DNA from: Laguncularia racemosa
Lineage: Eukaryota > Streptophyta > Magnoliopsida > Myrtales > Combretaceae
Length of the DNA: 64,000 bases
Assembly (NCBI GenBank): GCA_037954665.1
Contig: JBBMOL010000057.1
Span: forward strand, 3,472,001-3,536,000
Direction: 5' to 3'
Position 1 is the first letter of the stretch. Every line of letters begins with the position of its first letter. The notes below the pieces were generated by a model. It saw only the letters and a list, made by a program, of their open reading frames with translations, searched no databases and had not been told where the DNA came from. The translations under genes and the position numbers were made by a program. Shown piece by piece: positions 1-9,967 of this stretch.

Positions 1-1008
1 CATATTTGTTGTATGATTATATTCAATTTTTAAAATTTTGTAATCATTGTTATTTTTGTTTTTAAAGGAAAAAAAATTATATATTACCATTTTTCATTAT
101 ATTATACAATAATTATATTAATATTATTTTTATTATACCATGAAATAAAATATATTTGATATTATTATTTTACTAAGTTAAATTTTTATAAACCAATTAG
201 AAACTCACACATGTTAAGGGTTGATGTAAATTTTACTTGATAGAAATCCTATTTTTATATTAAAAAAATTTGAAAAATATTGAAAATTTAAATCAAAAAA
301 TTAAAAAATTAAATAAAAATATAAGAAAATATTAAAAATTAAATATATACTTTTTCCACTAAAATATATAAAGTGAGGATATAACACAGAAATGTGATTG
401 ACAGTTTTACAAATAAAAACACCAAATAGGAATAACGGAGTATATATAAAGCAACGAACCCGTGATACACATTCTTATAAATGGAAATTATTGAAATAAA
501 AAGGCCTAAATTGTTTAGTTTATCTAGAAATCTTTTTCCAATTCTTAAACTATAAAGTCTTATAGCAACTGTTAAAATTTAAATTATAATTATACATCGC
601 GACCCCTTCATCAATTTTTCCTTTTTTGAGGACACGGGTATAATTTAGTAATTTTACATATTCCACAAAAACTACCGATCCACTTTAAACAGCATATAGA
701 CAAATGCATGGGGCTTCATAAGGAGATAACCATGTATATTATATATAAAATACAAATATATTAAAGGAGTATTTAGAAATTATATTAAGACGTCGCTCAC
801 AATATACTAGTATACATCCTAGAAGACATTAAATATTCTTTACCTTAAATATTAGCAACCATTAACTTAAAATGCAGTACGTACTAAAAATATTATCTAT
901 TAATAAAATCAATTCTAGAGAAGACACTAAATATGCTTTCCCTTAAAGATTTGCACGCATTAACTTGATGTCTAGCACGTACTACAATAATACTTTGTAT
1001 TAATAAAA
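1..1008. other. AT-rich non-coding DNA, probably intron of the BODYGUARD-like gene
   Basis: No coding region is visible. The stretch lies directly downstream (minus strand) of a splice-donor-like end of the BODYGUARD-like exon. It is therefore most simply read as that gene's first intron, with the hydrolase exons beyond the left edge. If those exons do not exist, the exon is a gene fragment. Confidence 0.4.
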
Positions 1009-1016
1009 TCATTTAC

Positions 1017-1593
1017 CAGGTTTAGCTCCGGCTGCCTTGACGAAGAGTCCTTTCTTCCCCTTAGAAATCCAAGAAGTGCAATGTTTACATTTGCAATCGG
1101 ACCATCTTCTTATGGATGGGTTTTGCTGCCCAAAAATCCGTCCGTGAAGCATCTCCACCACCGCAGTATCCACCACGAAGGTCGATCTTACCGTTCGTGA
1201 TGACCTCCTGATCCTCTCATTAGAACTTACTACGGACCCTTCCTCTTTGAGCCTCTTGATCGTGGCCTTGGAGGCCTCGGACACCCGCGATGATCGTGCA
1301 AAGAGCGTGTCCGAGATTTCCTCAAGCTGCAACTTAGTTGAGCTCATGCTAACAATCTTCGACTCGCCATGCTCGGACACGAAGATTTTGTCGCGGCTAG
1401 TGATGGCCTCTTTGGCTGATGAGCAATAGCATGGTCTCCATTCAGCTTCAAAGTAGAAATCCGCCACCTTGTACACGTAACACAATGTCATATCAACAAT
1501 GTCTAGGATGCAAAACACTATGAAGCTGACAACTTCATTGATGATTCTCCCAAATAATGTCAAAACCTCTCTACATTTGGCAATCTCCCCCAT
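1017..1593 (-). CDS. BDG: BODYGUARD-like alpha/beta hydrolase, first exon (partial)
   Basis: The exon encodes about 192 residues that match the N-terminal region of plant BODYGUARD proteins. These are probable extracellular or wall-associated alpha/beta hydrolases needed for normal cuticle and cutin formation. What is seen: a hydrophobic segment at about residues 17-41 with ILDIVDMTLCYVYK, then DFYFEAEWRPCYC, a VSEHGESKIV block, a KLQLEEISDTL block near residues 88-98, and RWSDCKCKHCTSW at about 163-175. All of these are family hallmarks. The catalytic hydrolase domain with its nucleophile elbow is absent. Coding ends at a good splice donor (CCTG/GTAAAT on the minus strand, GT at 1016-1015); the open frame runs on only a few codons into the presumed intron. 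The ATG at 1593 is the first in frame, and a GA/CT-rich leader lies upstream. The rest of the gene should lie left of position 1. A truncated gene copy is the alternative. Confidence 0.8.
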
Positions 1594-2007
1594 TGGTTGT
1601 TAAATATCTATAGGTAGCGGATGCAACAATAATCGAAACAACAGATTGTGGGAAAGCAACAACAATGATGTGTGTACCAGGTTAAGGTTTTTGGGCAAGT
1701 GGGTAGTTGAAAATGTGTCGATGCAACTATGTTTGGTTCACTTGTGCCAGCTTCCTTTACAAACCTGCGATTAGTTGAAGGGTTATCGTAAGAAGCAAAA
1801 TGCGGAATTACCGAAAAAGGATAGGCAACATTTAGAGAATGAGGCAATGGGAAGACAAGATTTGGTGGTTTAAAGTTTAGAGCAAATGTGATATGGAGGG
1901 GGGTGGTGGAAGACGGCCCACCATGAGCGACCGGCTTGACCCCTTCAGCTGCAAAGATATATTGTTATTTTATTCACCGGTCAACAGTGATAGCGTGTAG
2001 GAACGAC
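1594..2007 (-). promoter_or_regulatory. Probable 5' leader/proximal promoter of the BODYGUARD-like gene
   Basis: This stretch precedes the exon on the minus strand. It has short open frames but none with recognisable protein similarity. Position and the neighbouring GA/CT tracts suggest leader and core promoter; no transcription start can be fixed by eye. Confidence 0.4.
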
Positions 2008-2108
2008 GCTCTCTCTCTCTCTTTCAATTCAATTTTAGGGGAGGAAGAGAGAGGAGAGAGCGGAGAGAGAGGAGAGAGAGAGTTTGTGTGTGTGTGTGTG
2101 TGTTTGTG
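2008..2108. repeat. CT, GA and GT microsatellite cluster
   Basis: A CT tract (about 2008-2023), an impure GA tract (about 2041-2082) and a GT tract (about 2084-2108) follow one another. The CT and GA tracts are complementary and could fold back. GA/CT-rich tracts are frequent in plant leaders and promoters, and this cluster lies about 400 bp upstream of the BODYGUARD-like start codon. Confidence 0.85.
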
Positions 2109-2109
2109 T

Positions 2110-3640
2110 ATTGACACGAATGGTAGAAGCAGATAAATGAATTCATTGTACATTTAACATCATTTGTTGCTCAAGAAAAGGTAGGTGGTTGTTGAACCCC
2201 CAGCCAGGTGAAGAAACAAATGCATATTTAGTCTTCTAAATTTCTAATATCTGGTCCCATGCAGCACAACCTATTAATACCCACGGAAACGAAAGTGGAA
2301 TTCGATTATTTAAAACACACCCCTATATATAATATATTAACTAAGAGTAAAAACCTATTAAAAACCAAAACATGCTGTACTAGTATATAATTCCCACATG
2401 TAAAAATAAACCAAATTGAACTCTAAACTCTTTCGCATTGAATCAAGACACCGACAAGGATATCGAGAATTTATGATAATTTCGAGATAAGCATTATCAT
2501 ACACATGCTCTTACATAGGCTCACGAGGACTTCGACAACTCTCTTGAGTAAACTTCCATGCCGGAGAATATCCACAAATAAAATTTTAAGCACTTGTTTA
2601 TAAATCTCAACTAGAGTAGCAACTCGGTTAACAAAATTAGAAAGGATAAAAAGGAAGATGGCAAAAGAAATCGGCACCATCAGTTGATAGATAAACGCAC
2701 CAAATACTCAATAAAATACATTTATACTACAAAAAATTTAAGATGTTGCAGTAAAATTAGGTGGTTGGGAGAACCTAAAAATTGTTGTAAAAGGGTTCCT
2801 TTTGAAAAGAAGCTTATCACGAGCGTTTGCACCAAAAATCTCACCGATTTGAGTACCTTGAATAGCTAGGGCCATTTAGCCTATATTTGCTTAAATTTGG
2901 GAATGATCTCAAAATTACCATAGAAACTTTTGAGTTTTTTAATTTTATATTTGAAGTTCATAATTACTAAATATTATATATCTACTTGAATTTTTGCTTA
3001 CCATACCTTTTACTTTAGGTCTCAACATTTGTGTATGTACTTTTTGATATATAAATATTTGTCATGACATCATTTTAAAGACAATAAGATAGTACACTAG
3101 ACAAGTAAATGTTTTACTTAAAATTAGGTAAAAGTTCGACTTGATATGATATTTATTAAATTTAAATTTTAGGTACAAAACTAAAAAGTACACTTACAAT
3201 TCATTTAAATATTTTGGAAATTATCTCAAATCATATTTCATATGATTGAAGCCCCTAATGGAAATTTTATTTATTTGAAATTTTAAAGGTACAAAAGAAG
3301 ATATCACATTACCATATATTAGGAGTGAGTGACTATCAATCATGAAGAGGTAAAATTACATGTAATTATTCCAAATATACTTCAAACGATGTCCTTAAAA
3401 GTTTTTCTTTCCTATTTTATATCCTTGCAACTTTAGTTTGACCTAAATCAACCTAGATAGAAAGACCAATTCTTTTGAAATTAAATGCACAAAATTCTTG
3501 AAATAATAATAATAATAATAACTCCTTGTGACTTGGAAATTTTAAGCGTGAAGGAAACCCTAGCAAAGTTGAATCTAATAGGAAAATCCTAGATCGCTTC
3601 ATCCTCATTGTGAAGATGAAGTTTGCCAAAATTAATAAAT
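2110..3640. other. Intergenic DNA without recognised gene
   Basis: The stretch is AT-rich with short chance open frames only, plus an AAT microsatellite near 3500-3520. Nothing recognisable was found before the Copia-1 LTR. Confidence 0.6.
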
Positions 3641-3644
3641 GTAG

Positions 3645-3667
3645 TGTTGATGAATATGCCTCAAAAC

Positions 3668-3720
<53 letters not shown>

Positions 3721-4044
3721 CCAATTTGTCTAGTTTCCTATTTTATTCGTTTCATACTTGTATCTATATATATGGAGTGTTTTAGGGTCTAGATCCAATT
3801 TGTAGAATTTCCTATTTTATTCATTTCACATTTGTATATATATATATATGGGGTGTTTTAAGGTTTTAAAATACAGTGTGATATAATCTTGTACTCCAAC
3901 TTCAAATTAGTGGATTTCTTCTCTCCTCTACTCGTGGTTTTTTACCCAATTTGGGTTTTCCACATAAATCTTGTATGTCTTTTATTTTTCTTGCAATTAT
4001 TATTTACTCTTGTCATTATTGTTATCCTTAACAAAATCATAACA
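3645..4044 (+). repeat. Copia-1 5' LTR
   Basis: It begins TGTTGATGAATATGCC and ends ACAAAATCATAACA, matching the 3' LTR at 8119-8415. It contains a TA tract (about 3670-3715). Two copies of a roughly 74-bp segment (3721-3794 and from 3795), each starting CCAATTTGT, are present; the 3' LTR has only one. Confidence 0.9.
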
Positions 4045-4046
4045 AG

Positions 4047-4058
4047 TGGTATCAAAGC
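4047..4058 (+). promoter_or_regulatory. Copia-1 primer-binding site
   Basis: TGGTATCAAAGC lies two bases after the 5' LTR. It matches the initiator-tRNA-Met primer site (TGGTATCAGAGC) typical of plant Copia elements at all but one base. Confidence 0.9.
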
Positions 4059-4085
4059 AAAAGCTCTTTGATTTTGTTCTAAACA

Positions 4086-7000
4086 ATGGCATCGGTCAAG
4101 TACAATATTTCGCTGCTAGATCGCAACACAAGATTTTCCCTATGGCATGTTAAGATGCATGAGGTTCTCGCATAGATGGATTTAGATGATGCTTTGTTAG
4201 GGTTTGATAAGATGCCTGTGTCATGGACTCCTGAAGAAAAACAACGTAAGGATAGTAAAGCCCTTTCTCAAATTCATCTTCATCTTTTAAATCAAATTTT
4301 GCAGGATGTGTTAAAGGAAGAGACCGCTGCTACACTGTGGTTGAATTGGAGAAGTTGTGCATGATGAAGAGTTTGACTAGTAAATTGCATCTAAAGCAAA
4401 AAATTATACTCACACTGTTTAGTAGAAGGAAGGTCTGTAGATGATCACTTGACCATCTTTAAGGAGATTGTATCAAATCTAGAATCCATGGAGGTAAAGT
4501 ATGATGAAGAAGATCTGGCTTTGATTTTGTTATGTTCATTACCTCTTTCGTATTCGAATTTTAGAGATACAATCTTGTATAGTCATGATACAATTACTAT
4601 GGAAGATGTTTACGATGTTTTATCCTCTTATGAAAAGATGAAAACTTTAGTTATTGGAACTGAGCCTAAAGCTAAGAGTCTTGTTACTCGAGGAAAGAGT
4701 TAGGATAGAAATTCTAGTGGGAATTCAAGGGGCAGATCGGAGTCTGCAAATAGTAATAAAACTTGTAATTATTGCAAGAAGAAGGGACATATAAAATCGA
4801 AATGTTATAAATGGCAAAACAAGAACAAAAGAGATAATGATAACCAAAAGGAGAAACAGTTAGAAAAATCTGGTGAAGCTAATGTTGCTAAAGAAATTAT
4901 CTATGGTGAGCTTCTTATTGTTTCCAATGATTCACGGACTAGTTAGGAATGGATCTTGGATTCTGGCTGTACTTTTCATATGTGTCCCAATCATGACTAG
5001 TTTTTAACATATGAAAAGGTTTCTAAAGGTGTTGTTCTGTTAGGCAACAACACTTTTTGCAAGATTGCAGATATTGGAATGATTAAAATCAAAATGTATG
5101 ATGGTGTCGTCAGGACACTTGGTGATGTGAGACATGTTCCTAACTTGAAGAGAAATTTGATTTCTCTTAGGACTCTTGATTCTAAAGGGTACAAGTACAC
5201 CGATGAAGGTGGTGTTTTGAAGATCAGTAGGGGATTGTTGGTAGTGATGAAAGGGCATAAACAAGCTGCTAACTTGTATGTCTTGCAGGGTCCAATCGTT
5301 ACAGGTGATGCTGTTGTTACTTCTTCATCCTTGTCAGATGAAGATTCTACAAAAATCTCGCATATGTGTTTAAGTCATATGAGTGAAGCTAGCATGACTG
5401 AGTTGAGTAGAAGAGGTCTACTTAAGGGGCAAAACATTAGTAAGTTAAAATTTTGTGAACATTGTGTGTTTGGAAAACATAAAAGAGTTAAATTCACTAT
5501 AGGTACACATAATACAAAGGCTATTCTAGATTATGTCCACTCTAATCTTTGGAGACCATCAAGAGTGCCATCTAGTGGAGGTCTTCTTACATGATGACTA
5601 TTACAGATGACTTTTCTAGACATGTTTGGGTATTCTTCTTAAAGCAGAAGAATGGTGTTCTACCCACATTCAAAGAATGGACAACAATAATTGAGAAGCA
5701 AACCGAGAAAGAGGTAAAGCGTTTACGCACAGATAATGGATTAGAGTTTTGTTCTAACGATTTTAATATCTATACAAAGCAAAGGGAATTGTGAGACGCT
5801 TAACAATCACTAGCACACCTCAACAGAATGGGGTAGCAAAGTGCATGAACAAAACTATTATGGAGAAAGTCCAGTGTATGCTTTCGAATGCAAGATTACC
5901 AAAGTCATTCTAGGTAGAAGCTGCTTCTACAGCATGTTACTTGATAAACAGATCTCCATCAATGGTTATAGAAAAGAAGACTCCGTTTGAAGTATAGTCT
6001 GGCACTCCTGGTAACTATTTTGAACTAAAAAAATTTTGTTGTCTTGCATATTCACATGTTGCAGTCATTGAAGTGTATATTCCTTAGTTTTAAACCTGGT
6101 GTCAAGGGATATGAACTATGGTGTCCTGAATTGAAGAAAGTTAAAGTAAGCAGAAATGTTATTTTTGATGAGGTGTCTATGTTATCTGATTTGTCATATA
6201 ACCCTTCACCTGATGAAGTCAAGCAAAAATCATCCATGCAGGTGGAGGTTGAAATTGGTTCAAGTTCTAAATCAGAGACTTCTTCTTAGCCTTTATCATA
6301 GACTAAGGATAATCCTATCTCTATGCCTTCACAGCCACAATACTCTATTGCTAGAGATAGGCCTAAGAGAGAAGTTAGACCACCTCAGAGATTTATAGAG
6401 GCAGATCTTGTAACTTATGCTCTCAATGTTACAAAGGATGTTGGTTCTAATCAGTAGCCATCCACTTACACAAAGGCTCTTAATTGTGATGACTCTAGTA
6501 AGTGGATGATTGCAATGCAGGAAGAGATGAAATCCCTTCAGAAAAATAGTACATGGGATTTGGTGAAGCTTCCTAAAGGGAAGAAAACAGTTAAGTGCAA
6601 ATGGGTTTATAAGAAGAAAGAAAGTACATCAGATATGGAAGAACACAGATACAAGGCCAAATTAGTCGCAAAAGGTTACAGTCAAATACCATGTATTGAT
6701 TTCACATATGTGTTTTCTCCTATTTTAAAACACAATTCAATTAGAGCACTTTTTGGTATTATAACCTTACAAGATTTTGAATTAGAACAGCTAGATGTGA
6801 AGATTACTTTCCTACATGGAGAGCTTGAGGAAGATATTTACATACAACAGCCAGAAGACATTGTAGCCTTAGGAAAGGAGGACTATGTTTGCATGTTGAA
6901 GAAATCCCTTTTATGGGTTAAAACAGTCACCTAGGCAGTGGTATAAAAGATTCGATTCTTTTATGACTTCTCATCAATTCAGGAGAAGTGGTTATGATAG

Positions 7001-8014
7001 TTGTGTCTATTTCAATAAATGTGACGATGGGTCTTTTATTTGTTTATTGTTATATGTTGATAATATGTTGATTGCAACTAAGATAGAAGAGAGATTAAAA
7101 GGGTTAAAACCCAGTTGAGTAGAGAGTTTGATATGAAGGATTTGGGAGCAGCAAAGAAGATACTTAGAATGGAAATTCTAAGAAATAGAAAATCAGGAAC
7201 GCTGTATCTCAGCCAGAAGGGGTACTTTGAAAAGATACTTTACAGGTTCAACATGATGAATGCTAAGCCTATCAGTATTCCCTTAGCATCTCACTTGAAG
7301 CTTTCATCTACTCAATCTCCTAAATCAAATAAAGAAATAAATTATATGTCAAAGGTTCCATACTCTAGCGTTGTAGGATCTCTTATGTATGGTATGGTAT
7401 GTACTCGCGTAGCCTTGTCAAATGCTGTGAGTGTTGTTAGCAGGTATATGGCAAATCCTGGCAAAGAACACTGGAGAGCAGTTTAGTGGATCTTCAGATA
7501 CTTAAGAGGTACTACTAATATTTGTTTACAATTTGGTAAAGCTAGAAATGGTCTTATCGGTTTTGTGGACTCTGATTTTGCTGGAGATTTAGATAAGAGG
7601 AGATCTCTCATGGGGTATATCTTTACAATTGGAGGTTGTGCCATCAGTTGGAAAGCCACATTGCAAGCTACAGTAGCTTTATCTACTATTGAAGTTGAAT
7701 ATATGGCCATCACAGAAGCTTTTAAAGAAGCTATTTGGTTGTAAGGATTAATTGGAGAGCTCAGTGATGATGTGAAGACTATTACTATTAATTGTGATAG
7801 TTAGAGTGCAATTTACCTCACAAAGGATCAGATGTTTCATGAGAGATCAAAACACATCGATGTTAGATATCAATTTGTTCATGATATTATTGCTCATGGT
7901 GAAATTGTAGTAATCAAAGTCAGCACCCACGATAATCCTGTTGATATGTTGACAAAAACACTTTCTATAGCTAAGTTTGAGCATTGCTTGAACTTAGTTG
8001 GCATTGGTTGCTAA
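4086..8014 (+). pseudogene. Copia-1 gag-pol polyprotein, degenerate
   Basis: Ordered Copia domains are readable across frames. Gag starts at ATG 4086 (MASVKYNISLL). A CCHC zinc knuckle CNYCKKKGHIKSKC lies at about 4763-4805. The protease core WILDSGCTFHM is near 4950-4982. The integrase core (DDFSRHVW, then RTDNGLEF) lies at 5591-5794, and RT at about 6506-7110. RNase H runs to the stop at 8014. Breaks include stops at 4173, 4701, 4944 and 4998 and frameshifts in gag, at about 5590 and in RT. The RT catalytic motif reads YVDN instead of YVDD (7053-7064), a single G-to-A change. The element cannot code for an active polyprotein. Confidence 0.92.
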
Positions 8015-8107
8015 TTATTGCCCTTTGGGGTTTATAGAAGAGGAGGAGAATGTTTCCTATTGCATGTTGAAGTTTTGGAGATAACCGAGAATGATCAAAT
8101 TCGTGTC

Positions 8108-8118
8108 AAGGTGGAGAT
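8108..8118 (+). promoter_or_regulatory. Copia-1 polypurine tract
   Basis: AAGGTGGAGAT abuts the TGTTGAT start of the 3' LTR. This is a usual Copia plus-strand primer sequence. Confidence 0.85.
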
Positions 8119-8415
8119 TGTTGATAAATATGCCTCGAATTTGTGAAAGGCCGGCAGCTTCTTATATATATATATATCTAATTTGTCTAGTTTCATATTT
8201 TATTTGTTTCACACTATATGGGGTGTTTTGGGGTTTTAAAATACAATCTGATACAATATTGTACTTTAACTTCTAATTAATGGATTTCTTTTCTTCTCTG
8301 CCCACGAGTTTTTACTCGATTAGGATTTTTTATGTAAATTTTGTATATTTTTTTATTTTTCTTGTAATTAATATTTACTCTTAGCATTGTTTTTGTACTT
8401 AACAAAATCATAACA
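8119..8415 (+). repeat. Copia-1 3' LTR
   Basis: It begins TGTTGATAAATATGCC and ends ACAAAATCATAACA. It aligns with the 5' LTR except for the missing tandem copy and a much shorter TA tract (about 8165-8182). Confidence 0.9.
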
Positions 8416-9288
8416 TATAGGTAGTGTGCCTTTTAATGAATAGCTCTCCAAACCACTCTCTGCGTTAATGGCAAGCTCTCTTGCCGCGTGACTCCCATTC
8501 CCCTTATGGTGGCCTAGCCACCCCGTAGGTGTTCCAAACTGTATCCTTCGTTCCTTATTTATACGTAACCTTTGTAGGAGCATTTTTGGCGGTCAATATC
8601 AATCTGAAATTTAATGGCTCAGATATTATTATTATTATTATTATTGAATTGATAAAAGATATATAGATATATATATATATAATTGCTAATATAAATACAC
8701 TACAAATTTTTGTTAATCATACAAATAAGTACGAAGAAAATATTAAAAAAAGAAAAGGAAAGGAAAACTAAAGGTTGATTTAAAAAATGTATTAGTATTT
8801 TGCCTTTGTGAATAAAGGTTAGAGAATAACTACTATAATGGTTGAGGGGGCTCACAAAAAAAAAAAAAAAAAAAGGTTCCCTAAAACAGCATCTGCAATT
8901 TACCTCAAAAGTCCCGAAAATTGCCGCAACAGCAGGTTGTCTAAAGGGCTGGCTGCAAAAAGGCTCACCCAATTGACCATTGCGGCAATAAGCACGTCGC
9001 AAAAGGGCCATTGGCATGACCTAATCTGCCGTACTCAACCTTCTGTTTAGATTTTTTTTTTTTGTGAAAATATAATTTTGTTTAAACGATGAATAGCCTA
9101 TATTTTTATTTTTCATATATAATGATAAAATAATATTGAAAAATAATTACAATTTACAAATTAGAAATATTTATCAATTTTTGAAATTTGAAAAAAATTA
9201 TTAGACAAAATTAAAATTACAGTGAAACATACAAAAAGAAACTTTTAATAATATTAAGTATAATGAATATCAATCTTTGATACATATC
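8416..9288. other. Spacer between two retrotransposons
   Basis: It contains an ATT microsatellite (about 8627-8645), a poly-A run near 8857-8874 and a GC-richer block at 8870-9040. Short frames here have no recognisable similarity. No gene is called. Confidence 0.55.
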
Positions 9289-9350
9289 TGATGGAGGCAC
9301 AAGGGACACGGGACACACGGCCTGAACACACGGCCGTGTAGTGATTGGTA

Positions 9351-9670
9351 GATTTCCACAGAGTCATACACGGCCCCCATACACGGCCGTGCATCGAGAC
9401 CGTGTATTCGATCTAGATTTCCACAGAAGCATACACGGCTTCCTTACACGGCTAGGAGACGGTCGTGCATCGCGACCGTGTATTCAATCCAGATTTCCAC
9501 AGAATCATACACGGCCCCCATACACGACCGTGTATCGCGACCGTGTATTCGATCAAGATTTCCACAGACGCGTACACGGCTTCCTTACACGGCTAGAAAC
9601 ATGACCGTGTACCTAGTCAAGAATATTCACAGAGTCATACACGGCTTACATACACGGCCGTGTATGAGAC
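9351..9670 (+). repeat. U3 array of dyad-bearing tandem repeats
   Basis: Unit starts (GATTTCCACAG or close variant) are at 9351, 9416, 9492, 9557 and 9621. Each unit carries inverted CG-rich motifs such as TACACGGCC and CCGTGTA, making perfect or near-perfect dyads like ACACGGCCGTGT. The 3' LTR has the same array at about 14607-14926. It lies about 75 bp upstream of the TATA box. Confidence 0.85.
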
Positions 9671-9747
9671 CGTTTGTAGACACATATCTTATTATTTCTT
9701 CCACGTGTACGCTTAGATTTTCCCCTTTTAGATATTTTACGGGGCCA

Positions 9748-9755
9748 TATAAATA
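9748..9755 (+). promoter_or_regulatory. TATA box of the CRM-like LTR
   Basis: TATAAATA follows the dyad array. The same box is at 15004-15011 in the 3' LTR and, on the other strand, at 21092-21099 in the related remnant. Confidence 0.7.
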
Positions 9756-9936
9756 TTCTTTTGTCAGATAGATTAGGGTTACGTTTGATTATCATATTTG
9801 AATACACTTTGAGAGAGAATTTTCTCCAATTTTCGGGTTGTGCGCAACTAGATTTGCATCAAAGAGTGTTTCTTTGTTGTGGGAAACCAATCCAGTTTCG
9901 GATTCATTTCGTTTTCGCTTTCTGCGCTGCGTCAGT

Positions 9937-9948
9937 TGGTATCAGAGC
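9937..9948 (+). promoter_or_regulatory. CRM-like element primer-binding site
   Basis: TGGTATCAGAGC, complementary to the 3' end of initiator tRNA-Met, lies two bases after the 5' LTR. Confidence 0.93.
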
Positions 9949-9967
9949 AAGGCTATTTCCTGTGGAG

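Larger units (their letters stand above)
3645..8415 (+). mobile_element. Copia-1: full-length but decayed Ty1/Copia retrotransposon
   Basis: Two LTRs share their ends (TGTTGAT...ATAACA). They flank a primer-binding site, a Copia-order gag-protease-integrase-RT-RNase H region and a polypurine tract. The flanking pentamers TGTAG (3640-3644) and TATAG (8416-8420) differ at one base and are probably a decayed target-site duplication. The 5' LTR is about 400 bp and the 3' LTR about 297 bp. The difference comes from a TA tract and a 74-bp internal duplication in the 5' copy. Domain order and C-terminal sequence suggest a Tork/Tnt1-like lineage, which is inference. Confidence 0.92.
9289..9934 (+). 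repeat. CRM-like element 5' LTR
   Basis: This LTR is 646 bp, TG...CA. U3 carries five imperfect 64-76-bp repeats with CG-rich dyads (9351-9670). A TATA box, TATAAATA, lies at 9748-9755. Confidence 0.95.

Noticed and set aside
1608..1847. 79-codon frame upstream of the BODYGUARD-like exon
   Set aside because: No similarity to a known protein; more likely leader sequence.
9341..9604. Open frame of 87 codons with repeated TRPPYT-like peptides (also at 14597-14860)
   Set aside because: It lies entirely in the dyad repeats of the LTR; the peptide periodicity comes from the DNA repeat, not from a gene.
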